A stretch of DNA of 13,034 nucleotides from Comamonadaceae bacterium UBA4962 (GCA_002397315.1 DHAE01000013.1:113713-126746), one strand, 5' to 3'; positions 1 through 6,002 are shown, counted from the first letter of the stretch. Notes: generated by a model from the letters alone, not told the origin. Made by a program: numbers and translations.

Positions 1-210
1 ACCAAGAAGCGCGTGTTCCGCCAACTGTGGATCGCCCGTATCAACGCCGCCTCCCGCGAACTGGGCCTGACCTACAGCCAGTTCACGAACGGCCTGAAGA
101 AGGCAGCCATCGAGATCGACCGCAAGATGCTGGCCGACCTCGCGGTGCACGACAAGGCTGCCTTCGGCAGCATCGTGGAGCAAGTCAAGGCCAAGCTGGC
201 CGCCGCTTGA
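1..210 (+). CDS. rplT: 50S ribosomal protein L20, C-terminal part (5' end outside window)
   Basis: The open frame enters from the left edge and ends at TGA 208-210, giving the last 69 residues of a protein of about 119. The stretches FRQLWIARINAA, GLKKAAIEIDRKMLADLAV and the Ala/Lys-rich tail match the globular rRNA-binding C-terminal half of L20. L20 binds 23S rRNA early in assembly of the large subunit and, in several bacteria, also represses its own operon. The missing N-terminal half would be the Arg/Lys-rich extension. Its position directly before pheS fits the common infC-rpmI-rplT-pheST order. No internal start is implied: the GTG at 13 is an ordinary Val codon. Identification is secure; only the truncation limits it. 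Confidence 0.97.
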   Translation, partial: TKKRVFRQLWIARINAASRELGLTYSQFTNGLKKAAIEIDRKMLADLAVHDKAAFGSIVEQVKAKLAAA

Positions 211-220
211 TCTCGCGATC

Positions 221-246
221 GGCAGCCGTCCTTCCGGAGGGCTGCC
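221..246 (+). other. Stem-loop just after rplT
   Basis: GGCAGCC (221-227) pairs perfectly with GGCTGCC (240-246). Inside it, after a G-G mismatch, TCC (229-231) can pair with GGA (236-238) around a TTCC loop. No U-run follows, so it is not a complete intrinsic terminator. It may protect the 3' end of the rplT message or act with the strong terminator about 15 bases downstream. Confidence 0.45.
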
Positions 247-259
247 TGCGTAACAACAG

Positions 260-300
260 CAAGGGCTAGGGCTTGAAAAGGCGCTAGCCCTTGTTTATTT
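260..300 (+). terminator. Intrinsic terminator between rplT and pheS (possible attenuator)
   Basis: CAAGGGCTAG (260-269) pairs perfectly with CTAGCCCTTG (284-293), a 10-bp stem with a 14-base loop, followed by TTTATTT (294-300). This is a good Rho-independent terminator for the ribosomal-protein operon. The pheS start lies only 22 bases beyond it. pheS transcription must therefore start inside this element, read through it, or be controlled by attenuation. I see no Phe-rich leader peptide like E. coli pheM between 211 and 260, so classical ribosome-mediated attenuation is not supported. Confidence 0.75.
273..300 (+). promoter_or_regulatory. Possible pheS promoter embedded in the terminator
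   Basis: TTGAAA (273-278, five of six consensus bases) lies in the terminator loop. TTTATT (295-300, four of six) lies in the U-tract, after a 16-bp spacer. A start near 306-308 would give a 5' leader of about 16 bases that contains the GAGAG Shine-Dalgarno-like sequence at 313-317. This is a pattern match only; the spacing is acceptable but the -10 is weak. Confidence 0.4.
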
Positions 301-322
301 CTCAAGACGACAGAGAGTGGGT

Positions 323-1375
323 ATGAACGAGCTGGATTCCCTGGTAGATGCCGCACGCCGGTTGTTCGCGGAAGCGGGCACGCCTGCAGACCTTGAAAAC
401 GCCAAGGCCCAGTTCCTCGGCAAGGCCGGCAAGGTGACGGAACTCCTGAAGGGGCTGGCCAAGCTGTCCGTCGAGGAGAAGAAGTCGCGCGGCGCCGCGG
501 TGAACGTCGCGAAGCAGGCCATCGAGCAGGCCCTGGGCGACCGTCGCCAAGCGCTGGCGGATGCCGAGCTGCAGGCGCAGCTGCAGGCCGAGGCGCTCGA
601 CGTCACGCTGCCCGGCCGCCAGCGGGGGCAGGGCGGACTGCACCCCGTCTCGCTCACGCTCGAGCGCATCGAGGGCATCTTCGGCTCCATGGGTTTCGAC
701 GTGGCCGAGGGCCCGGAAATCGAGACCGACTGGTTCAACTTCACCGCGCTCAACACGCCGGAAGACCATCCCGCGCGGTCGATGCACGACACGTTCTACG
801 TCGAGGGCGGCACCGAGGCCGCTCCGCTGCTGTTGCGCACGCACACCAGCCCCATGCAGATCCGCCATGCGGTGCAGCACGTCAAGAAGCACCGCGCACT
901 GCTCGACGCCGGCCAGGCGATGCCCGAGATCCGCGTGATCGCGCCGGGCCGCACCTACCGCGTGGACAGCGATGCCACCCATTCGCCGATGTTCCACCAG
1001 TGCGAAGGCCTGTGGATCGGCGAGAACGTCAGCTTCAAGGATCTGAAAGTGGTGTTCACCGCCTTCTGCCGCACGTTCTTCGAGAGCGACGACCTGGTGC
1101 TGCGCTTCCGCCCGAGCTTCTTCCCGTTCACCGAGCCGAGCGCCGAGATCGACATCCAGTTCCAGGACGGGCCGCTCGCCGGCCGCTGGCTCGAAGTGGC
1201 GGGCTCCGGCCAGGTGCATCCGAACGTGGTGCGCAACATGGGGCTGGATCCGGAAAAGTACATCGGCTTCGCCTTCGGCATGGGCCCCGACCGCCTGACG
1301 ATGCTGCGATATGGGGTCAACGACCTCCGGCTGTTCTTCGACGGCGACGTCCGCTTCCTGTCGCAGTTCCGGTAA
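323..1375 (+). CDS. pheS: Phenylalanyl-tRNA synthetase alpha subunit
   Basis: Catalytic subunit of the alpha2-beta2 phenylalanyl-tRNA synthetase, which charges tRNA-Phe with Phe in the cytoplasm. The 350-residue product has the family's usual length. Residues 1-95 form the N-terminal coiled coil that contacts tRNA, and residues 105-350 the class II catalytic core. Motif 1 lies near HPARSMHDTFYV (149-160), motif 2 near FHQCEGLWIG (224-233) and motif 3 is GMGPDRLTMLRYG (319-331). Ala317 in FAFGMG corresponds to the substrate-pocket Ala294 of E. coli PheS. I chose ATG 323 because GAGAG (313-317) sits at a proper distance and MNELDSLV matches the usual N-terminus. The in-frame GTG at 317 lies within that ribosome site. 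It follows a terminator and precedes pheT by 83 bases. Confidence 0.97.
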   Translation: MNELDSLVDAARRLFAEAGTPADLENAKAQFLGKAGKVTELLKGLAKLSVEEKKSRGAAVNVAKQAIEQALGDRRQALADAELQAQLQAEALDVTLPGRQRGQGGLHPVSLTLERIEGIFGSMGFDVAEGPEIETDWFNFTALNTPEDHPARSMHDTFYVEGGTEAAPLLLRTHTSPMQIRHAVQHVKKHRALLDAGQAMPEIRVIAPGRTYRVDSDATHSPMFHQCEGLWIGENVSFKDLKVVFTAFCRTFFESDDLVLRFRPSFFPFTEPSAEIDIQFQDGPLAGRWLEVAGSGQVHPNVVRNMGLDPEKYIGFAFGMGPDRLTMLRYGVNDLRLFFDGDVRFLSQFR

Positions 1376-1398
1376 ACGCTGCACCTCCCCATTGATTC

Positions 1399-1434
1399 CG
1401 TCGCCGCGGTCCCCTTTCGGGGTGCGCGGCGATG
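1399..1434 (+). promoter_or_regulatory. Long stem-loop in the pheS-pheT gap covering a decoy ATG
   Basis: TCGCCGCG (1401-1408) pairs perfectly with CGCGGCGA (1425-1432). A 2x2 mismatch (1409-1410 against 1423-1424) follows, then CCCC (1411-1414) pairs with GGGG (1419-1422) around a TTTC tetraloop. The outer bases 1399-1400 can also pair with 1433-1434. The ATG at 1432, in frame with pheT, is thus buried in the stem, while the likely start at 1459 is free. No U-run follows. It may tune pheT translation relative to pheS or block the upstream start. Confidence 0.55.
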
Positions 1435-1458
1435 CCGGCCGCCTCTTTTGAACCGACT

Positions 1459-3903
1459 ATGCAATTTCCTGAATCCTGGCTGCGCGAATTCTGCAACCCG
1501 CCCCTGACCACGGCAGAGCTGGCCGAAACCCTGACGATGGCGGGCCTCGAGGTGGAGGAGCTCTCCCCGGTGGCGCCCCCGTTCCACGGCGTGGTGGTGG
1601 GCGAAATCAAGGAAGCGGTGCAGCACCCGAACGCCGACCGCCTGCGCGTGTGCCAGGTGGACGTCGGCCAGCCCGCGCTGCTGAACATCGTCTGCGGCGC
1701 CGCGAACGCGCGCGTGGGCATCAAGGTGCCGTGCGCCACGGTGGGCGCGCTGCTGCCCCCGGGCGAGGACGGCAAGCCCTTCGCCATCAAGGTCGGCAAG
1801 CTGCGCGGCGTGGAGAGCCAGGGCATGCTGTGCTCGGCCCGCGAGCTCAAGCTCTCCGAAGACCACGAAGGCCTGTTCGAACTGCCCGCCGATGCGCCGC
1901 TGGGCCAGGACATCCGCGAATACCTCGCGCTCGACGACACGCTGTTCACGCTCAAGCTCACGCCCAACCTGGCGCATGCGCTGAGCGTGTACGGCGTCGC
2001 GCGCGAAGTGGCGGCCCTGACCGGCGCGCCGCTGCGCGAGCCCGCGTTCCCCCCGGTGGGCACGGGCATCGGCGACGTGCTGCCGGTGAAGATCGGCGCG
2101 ACGGACCTCTGCGGCCGGTTCTCGGGCCGGATCGTGCGCCACATCAACGCGAAGGCGACGACGCCGCGCTGGATGCTCGACCGGCTCGCGCGCTGCGGTC
2201 AGCGCGGCGTGTCGCCGCTGGTGGACATCTCCAACTACGTGATGTTCGAGCTGGGCCGCCCGTCGCACATCTTCGATCTGGAGAAGATCCACGGCGGCCT
2301 GGACGTGCGCTGGGCGCGCGAGGGCGAATCGCTCAAGCTGCTCAATGGCAACACCGTGGCGCTCGACGGCCAGGTCGGCGTGATCGCCGACGACAGCCAG
2401 GTGGAGTCGCTCGCGGGCATCATGGGGGGCGATGCCACGGCGGTGTCGGACGACACGCGCCACGTCTACATCGAGGCCGCCTTCTGGTGGCCCAAGGCCG
2501 TCGCCGGCCGGTCGCGCCGCTTCAATTTCTCGACCGATGCGGGCCACCGTTTTGAGCGCGGCGTGGACCCGGAAGGCACCGTGGAGCACATCGAGCGCAT
2601 CACGCAACTGGTGCTGGAGATCTGCGGCACGCCCGAGACCGTGTGCGGCCCCGTCGACGACCAGCGCGTGAACGTGCCGGTGCCGCAGCCCGTGACGCTG
2701 CGGGTGGACCGCGCAGCCAAGGTGATCGGCATGCCGCTGTCGCTGCAGCAGTGCGCGGATGCGCTGCGCAAGCTGGGCCTGCCCGCCGAGGCCGGGGAGG
2801 GCCGCTTGACGGTGGTGCCGCCCTCCTACCGTTTCGACATCGCGATCGAGGAAGACCTGATCGAGGAAGTGGTGCGCATGGTGGGCTACAACCAGTTGCC
2901 CGAGACGCCGCCGCTCGCGCCCATCACGCCCAAACTGCGCCGCGAAGCGCGCCGCAGCCAGTTCGCGGTGCGCCGCGAACTGGCGGCCCTGGGTTACCAG
3001 GAAACGATCAACTTCAGCTTCGTCGAGGAACGCTGGGAGCGCGAACTGGCCGGCAACGCCGATCCGATCCGTCTGCTGAACCCGATCGCCAGCCAGATGG
3101 GCGTGATGCGCTCCTCGCTGCTGGGCTCGCTCCTGCAGGTGCTGAAGTTCAACCTCGACCGCAAGGCGCCGCGCGTGCGCGTGTTCGAACTGGGCCGGGT
3201 GTTCCTGCGCGATGCCGGCATCGCCGATTCCGACACCACGGTGGCCGGCTTCCGCCAGCCGATGCGCGTGGCCGGCGCAGCCTACGGCGCGGCCGATGCG
3301 CTGCAGTGGGGCCGCAAGGAAGAGGCGGTCGACTTCTTCGACGTCAAGGGCGACGTCGAAGCGCTGCTCGCTCCGCGCCGCGCGGTGTTCGCGCCCGCCA
3401 CGCACCCGGCGATGCATCCCGGCCGCTGCGCGGAAGTGCTGCTGGATGGCCGCAGCATCGGTTTCGTGGGCGAGCTGCATCCGCAGTGGCGCCAGCAGTG
3501 GGATCTGCCGCAGGCTCCCGTACTGTTCGAACTGGAGCTGGACGCCGTGCTGGAGCGCGACGTGCCGCGCTTCGCGCCGGTGGGCCGGCAGCAGATGGTG
3601 GACCGCGACATCGCCGTGGTGGTGTCCGAGCAGACGACCCATGCCGACGTCATGCGCGTGGCCCAGGCCGCGCTGCCCGCCGAGCGCCTGCGCTCCGCGG
3701 TGCTGTTCGACGTGTTCCGGCCCAAGCGCGGCAAGGACGACGCCGATGCGGTGGTCGGCGGCTTCGCGCCCGGCGAGAAGAGTTTTGCGGTGCGGCTGAC
3801 CTTCGGCGACGGCACGGCGACGCTCACCGAGGCGGAGATCGACGAGTCGGTGCAGGCGGTGCTGCAGCAGCTGCAGCAGCAACTGGGAGCGAGGCTGCGG
3901 TGA
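1459..3903 (+). CDS. pheT: Phenylalanyl-tRNA synthetase beta subunit
   Basis: Partner of PheS; binds tRNA-Phe and hydrolyses mischarged Tyr-tRNA-Phe. The 814-residue product is close to the usual 790-810. Order of domains: N-terminal helix-rich start (1-40), EMAP/OB-type tRNA-binding fold (about 42-150, GVVVGEIKEAVQHPNADRL), B3/B4 editing domain (about 210-395), B5 domain (about 410-480), catalytic-like core (about 490-700) and a ferredoxin-fold anticodon-binding domain at the C-terminus (about 720-813, with VDRDIAVVV and FDVFRPKRG). I chose ATG 1459 because MQFPESWLREF aligns with the typical MKFSELWLRE start. ATG 1432 would add nine residues and lies inside a stem-loop. No strong Shine-Dalgarno precedes 1459, so coupling to pheS is possible. 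The stop overlaps the ihfA start. Confidence 0.96.
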   Translation: MQFPESWLREFCNPPLTTAELAETLTMAGLEVEELSPVAPPFHGVVVGEIKEAVQHPNADRLRVCQVDVGQPALLNIVCGAANARVGIKVPCATVGALLPPGEDGKPFAIKVGKLRGVESQGMLCSARELKLSEDHEGLFELPADAPLGQDIREYLALDDTLFTLKLTPNLAHALSVYGVAREVAALTGAPLREPAFPPVGTGIGDVLPVKIGATDLCGRFSGRIVRHINAKATTPRWMLDRLARCGQRGVSPLVDISNYVMFELGRPSHIFDLEKIHGGLDVRWAREGESLKLLNGNTVALDGQVGVIADDSQVESLAGIMGGDATAVSDDTRHVYIEAAFWWPKAVAGRSRRFNFSTDAGHRFERGVDPEGTVEHIERITQLVLEICGTPETVCGPVDDQRVNVPVPQPVTLRVDRAAKVIGMPLSLQQCADALRKLGLPAEAGEGRLTVVPPSYRFDIAIEEDLIEEVVRMVGYNQLPETPPLAPITPKLRREARRSQFAVRRELAALGYQETINFSFVEERWERELAGNADPIRLLNPIASQMGVMRSSLLGSLLQVLKFNLDRKAPRVRVFELGRVFLRDAGIADSDTTVAGFRQPMRVAGAAYGAADALQWGRKEEAVDFFDVKGDVEALLAPRRAVFAPATHPAMHPGRCAEVLLDGRSIGFVGELHPQWRQQWDLPQAPVLFELELDAVLERDVPRFAPVGRQQMVDRDIAVVVSEQTTHADVMRVAQAALPAERLRSAVLFDVFRPKRGKDDADAVVGGFAPGEKSFAVRLTFGDGTATLTEAEIDESVQAVLQQLQQQLGARLR

Positions 3904-4268
3904 TGACTTTGACCAATACTTCCAAGGGTGCGGAGATGATGGAACTCGCCGTGGAGAGCCTGGAGACGCCCGCGCTCACCAAGGCGCAGCTCGCCGAATT
4001 GCTGTTCGACCAGATCGGCCTGAACAAGCGCGAGTCCAAGGACATGATCGACGCGTTCTTCGATCTGATCGCGCAGCGGCTGGTGGATGGGCAGGACGTG
4101 AAGATCTCCGGTTTCGGTAACTTCCAGATCCGCACCAAGGCGCCGCGCCCGGGGCGCAACCCGCGCACCGGCGAGGCGATCCCGATCCAGGCGCGGCGCG
4201 TGGTCACCTTCCACGCCAGCAGCAAGCTCAAGGAGCAGATCCAGACCGGAGGAACGGCAGCTTCCTGA
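3903..4268 (+). CDS. ihfA: Integration host factor subunit alpha
   Basis: Alpha subunit of the heterodimeric DNA-bending protein IHF, which acts in the nucleoid in sigma-54 promoter activation, recombination and replication. From ATG 3903 the product has 121 residues, longer than the roughly 100 of E. coli IhfA, because of an N-terminal tail (MTLTNTSKGAEMMELAVESLE) and a short C-terminal tail. The core from ALTKAQLAELLF onward is canonical: KISGFGNFQIRTK leads into the DNA-binding arm PRPGRNPRTGEAIPI, with the intercalating Pro in RNPRTG. Start 3903 overlaps the pheT stop as TGATG with GAGG about ten bases upstream, which suggests translational coupling. ATG 3936 or 3939 would give a more typical length, so the start is uncertain. 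The pheST-ihfA linkage is normal for beta- and gamma-proteobacteria. Confidence 0.93.
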   Translation: MTLTNTSKGAEMMELAVESLETPALTKAQLAELLFDQIGLNKRESKDMIDAFFDLIAQRLVDGQDVKISGFGNFQIRTKAPRPGRNPRTGEAIPIQARRVVTFHASSKLKEQIQTGGTAAS

Positions 4269-4280
4269 AAGGAAGGGATG

Positions 4281-4306
4281 CGATGATGCGGGCGGCCGCA
4301 CCATCG
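4281..4306 (+). other. Stem-loop after ihfA
   Basis: Positions 4281-4291 pair with 4296-4306 (11 positions, one A-C mismatch at 4286/4301) around a GCGG loop, 12 bases after the ihfA stop. It lacks a U-run, so it is either an inefficient terminator or an mRNA 3'-end stabiliser. It separates ihfA from the MerR gene. Confidence 0.4.
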
Positions 4307-4400
4307 CCTGCCGATCGTCCTGGACGCGTCCGGCACCGCTGGCGCGCTCGACAACCCCGCAGTACGCTTTCGGCCGTCTGCATTTTTCCTGGTCCGTCCC

Positions 4401-4787
4401 ATGGCCACGCCGCTTCCTCCCATTCCCGCCAAAAGGTACTTCACGATCGGTGAGGTCGCGGAGCTCTGCGGCGTCAAGCCGCACGTGCTGCGGTACTGGG
4501 AGCAGGAGTTCACGCAGCTGCGGCCGATGAAGCGCCGCGGCAACCGGCGCTATTACCAGCACCATGAGGTGTTGATGATCCGTCGCATTCGGGAGCTGTT
4601 GTATGAGCAGGGGTTCACGATCAGCGGGGCGCGCAACCGGCTGCAGGAGACGGGTGGCGGCCAACAGGCCCGGGAAGCGGAACTGCAGGACGAGGACGCT
4701 CAGGATGCCGAGGGTCCGGCCGTGATCGCGCTGGACGCCCTCCGCGAAGAATTATTGAAAATTCGTGCACTTTTGTCCGAGCACTGA
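4401..4787 (+). CDS. MerR-family transcriptional regulator
   Basis: A 128-residue cytoplasmic DNA-binding protein. Residues 13-82 form a MerR winged helix-turn-helix: YFTIGEVAELCGVKPHVLRY is the helix-turn-helix, and GNRRYYQHHEVLMIRRI continues into wing and helix. The region after 85 is acidic and Gln-rich and ends in a short helix (ALDALREELLKIRALLSEH) suited to dimerisation. I see no cysteine pattern for metal binding and no large ligand domain, so the effector is unknown. This short MerR type next to ihfA is a recurrent neighbourhood in proteobacteria. Start ATG 4401 fits the family N-terminus (PPIPAKRYFTIGEV), although no convincing Shine-Dalgarno precedes it. The last codons overlap the promoter region of the tRNA gene. 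Confidence 0.9.
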   Translation: MATPLPPIPAKRYFTIGEVAELCGVKPHVLRYWEQEFTQLRPMKRRGNRRYYQHHEVLMIRRIRELLYEQGFTISGARNRLQETGGGQQAREAELQDEDAQDAEGPAVIALDALREELLKIRALLSEH

Positions 4788-4804
4788 TTTTTTGCCCCTA
4801 TAAT
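4773..4804 (+). promoter_or_regulatory. Promoter of tRNA-Pro
   Basis: A perfect -10 hexamer TATAAT lies at 4799-4804, 11 bases before the mature tRNA 5' end. The best -35 candidate is TTGTCC (4773-4778), with a long 20-bp spacer and inside the last codons of the MerR gene. The -10 is convincing; the -35 is weak. Confidence 0.7.
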
Positions 4805-4815
4805 CTAAGTCTTGT

Positions 4816-4892
4816 CGGCGTGTAGCGCAGCCTGGTAGCGCACTTGCATGGGGTGCAAGGGGTCGCGAGTTCGAATCCCGCCACGCCGACCA
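4816..4892 (+). tRNA. tRNA-Pro (anticodon GGG)
   Basis: A full 77-base cloverleaf including encoded CCA. The acceptor stem CGGCGTG (4816-4822) pairs with CACGCCG (4882-4888), with discriminator A4889 and CCA 4890-4892. The D-stem is GCGC/GCGC around AGCCTGGTA. The anticodon stem CTTGC (4843-4847) pairs with GCAAG (4855-4859), with loop ATGGGGT giving anticodon GGG (4850-4852), which reads CCC and CCU. The T-loop is TTCGAAT (4870-4876). One oddity is that the T-stem GCGAG/CCCGC has an A-C mismatch (4868 with 4878). It has its own TATAAT promoter and a strong terminator. Confidence 0.97.
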
Positions 4893-4900
4893 TTATGTGA

Positions 4901-4934
4901 AAAACCCAGCTTCGAAAGAAGCTGGGTTTTTTTT
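4901..4934 (+). terminator. Strong intrinsic terminator after tRNA-Pro
   Basis: Positions 4901-4913 pair perfectly with 4918-4930 (13 bp, core ACCCAGCTTC) around a GAAA tetraloop. Eight T residues run from 4927 to 4934. On the minus strand a run of five T follows the same stem, so it may work in both directions. Confidence 0.93.
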
Positions 4935-5016
4935 CGTCCTGCGCCATTTCTCGGCATGCAAACGGCGCAAGGCCGGCCAGCCGTGCGGGTTGCTCAGCCC
5001 GACGGCGTGCCGGCTG

Positions 5017-5049
5017 CAAAACAAAAGCCCGGTGCGCGGGCACCGGGCT
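5017..5049 (-). terminator. Intrinsic terminator of the minus-strand DUF3309 gene
   Basis: AGCCCGGTGC (5026-5035) pairs perfectly with GCACCGGGCT (5040-5049) around GCGG. Read on the minus strand the hairpin is followed by TTTTGTTTT (5026 down to 5018). It lies about 70 bases beyond the stop of the DUF3309 gene and is oriented to end it. Confidence 0.85.
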
Positions 5050-5119
5050 CTCGTGCGGCCCACGGGTCATGGGGCCACGGTGCATGCGTCCCGCCTGTTG
5101 CCAGGCAGGTGCCGCCGGA

Positions 5120-5278
5120 TCAGATCCGTCCCATGAGCAGCAGGACCAGAAGGATCACGACCACCAGGCCTACGCCACCGCTCGGGCCGTAGCCCCAGGA
5201 GCGGCTGTGGCCCCAGGTCGGCAGCACGCCGATCAGGATGAGGATCAGGATGATGAGCAGGATGAGGGAGATCGACAT
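5120..5278 (-). CDS. Small DUF3309-type membrane protein
   Basis: A 52-residue hydrophobic peptide with two predicted membrane stretches: ISLILLIILILILIGVLP (about 3-20) and VGLVVVILLVLLLMG (about 36-50). They are joined by a polar, Gly/aromatic-rich loop, PTWGHSRSWGYGPSGG. The loop and the arrangement match the DUF3309 family of tiny inner-membrane proteins, whose function is unknown. Start ATG (CAT at 5276-5278) has AAAAGGG upstream at a workable distance. The frame stays open far upstream on this strand, but only this part looks like protein. The coding region is repetitive (GATGAG/GATCAG-like on the + strand) because of the Leu/Ile runs. It ends at its own terminator and is divergent from the 5513 gene. 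Confidence 0.85.
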   Translation of the reverse strand: MSISLILLIILILILIGVLPTWGHSRSWGYGPSGGVGLVVVILLVLLLMGRI

Positions 5279-5412
5279 GGTGTTGCCCTTTTCGTGTTGG
5301 AAGAGATGGACGGATTGTTCAGGTGCCCTCTGGCCTGTGCGGCAGGCCGGAAGCGCTGGCGCGCGTAGGAAGAAGGCGACGCGGCGGCTGGCGTTGCGGG
5401 GCGGCGCGCTCC

Positions 5413-5474
5413 TTCGTGCCGAAGGGGGCTGCTTCGCCATGCCCATGGTGGCTTCCCGCGATGATGCCCACACT
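5413..5474 (+). promoter_or_regulatory. PIP box plus -10 element (HrpX/HrpB-type promoter)
   Basis: TTCGT (5413-5417), exactly 15 bases, then TTCGC (5433-5437): a perfect fit to the plant-inducible-promoter consensus TTCGB-N15-TTCGB bound by the AraC-type Hrp activator HrpX/HrpB. After 31 further bases comes CACACT (5469-5474), which fits the required YANNNT -10 at 30-32 bases. A start near 5481 would leave a leader of about 32 bases with GAGG (5502-5505) before ATG 5513. One caution: the first half also belongs to a small inverted repeat CCTTCG-TGC-CGAAGG (5411-5425). Pairs of TTCGB at this spacing also occur by chance about once per 100-150 kb per strand, as a rough estimate. Confidence 0.72.
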
Positions 5475-5512
5475 GCGCCAGGTCCATCGCACGATCTTCC
5501 CGAGGCATCGCC

Positions 5513-5938
5513 ATGAATCTTCCGCTCGCTCTTCGTTCGCCGTCCCCGCCTGGAAGCAGCACTCCGCCGGCGGAGCCACGTGGTCCGGCGGGCGGCGCCG
5601 CGCCGCCGGCCGCGGGGTCCGGCAAGACACTGGACGGGCCGGAGCCGCTGGCGGCGCGCGAGGGGGCGCGGTCCCGTGGCGATGCCGCACCGCTGCCGCC
5701 GCGGACCGCCCCGCCGCAGGCTCAGCGCATGGCGCCCCATGCGCCGGCAGAGGGAGGGGCGTCGCGCGACACCATCGCGGCCCAGCACCAGCAGATGGCG
5801 AACCAACAGGCGTTGTCGGATGCCTCGATGGGTGCCCGCACCCAGGTTCGGGACAACGGGTCCGAGCAGGAACATGTGAAAGGCCTGGCGCGCACGATCA
5901 CGGGCTTGGCGAAGGCGCACGCAGCGCTGGTGCGATGA
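5513..5938 (+). CDS. Hypothetical Pro/Ser/Ala-rich protein, candidate Hrp-regulated type III secreted protein
   Basis: A 141-residue protein with no family I recognise. Residues 1-82 are disordered and Pro/Ala/Gly/Ser-rich. Residues 83-141 (GASRDTIAAQHQQMANQQAL onward) look helical and amphipathic, with a basic end. No membrane segment or Sec signal is visible. The N-terminus fits the empirical type III secretion pattern: Leu3/Pro4, no acidic residue before Glu21, and 17 Ser plus Pro in the first 50. Codons 2-24 end in A or T in 11 of 23 cases, against about 17 of 117 later, which suggests a differently evolved N-terminal module or 5'-end selection. Start ATG 5513 has GAGG seven bases upstream, and a PIP box promoter precedes it. 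It could be an effector, a harpin-like helper or a translocon accessory. The possibility that it is not expressed remains. Confidence 0.65.
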   Translation: MNLPLALRSPSPPGSSTPPAEPRGPAGGAAPPAAGSGKTLDGPEPLAAREGARSRGDAAPLPPRTAPPQAQRMAPHAPAEGGASRDTIAAQHQQMANQQALSDASMGARTQVRDNGSEQEHVKGLARTITGLAKAHAALVR

Positions 5939-5991
5939 CGCGGCGTGGAGACGTCGCGCTGGGTCGCCCCCCGGAGCAGGCGCGCGGGCTG

Positions 5992-5997
5992 CACAAT
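5992..5997 (+). promoter_or_regulatory. Possible -10 element placing a start at the acetyltransferase ATG
   Basis: CACAAT (5992-5997, preceded by TG) ends five bases before ATG 6003. If used, transcription would start at or next to the initiation codon, giving a leaderless message, which fits the lack of a good Shine-Dalgarno sequence. No -35 is visible. Confidence 0.3.
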
Positions 5998-6002
5998 AGG
6001 CC

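Noticed and set aside
955..3882. Very long antisense open frame across pheS and pheT
   Set aside because: It is a shadow of two certain genes in GC-rich DNA; its translation is His/Arg/Gln-rich and resembles no protein.
4283..4453. Small frame of 56 codons with a good AGGAAGGG site, running into the MerR gene
   Set aside because: It overlaps the MerR start out of frame, encodes an Arg/Pro-rich sequence of no recognised kind, and begins inside a stem-loop. The good ribosome site is worth remembering, but it is not enough to call a gene.
4935..5119. Attachment-site repeat of the tRNA 3' end
   Set aside because: No second copy of the T-arm/acceptor sequence was found downstream, and there is no integrase in the window.
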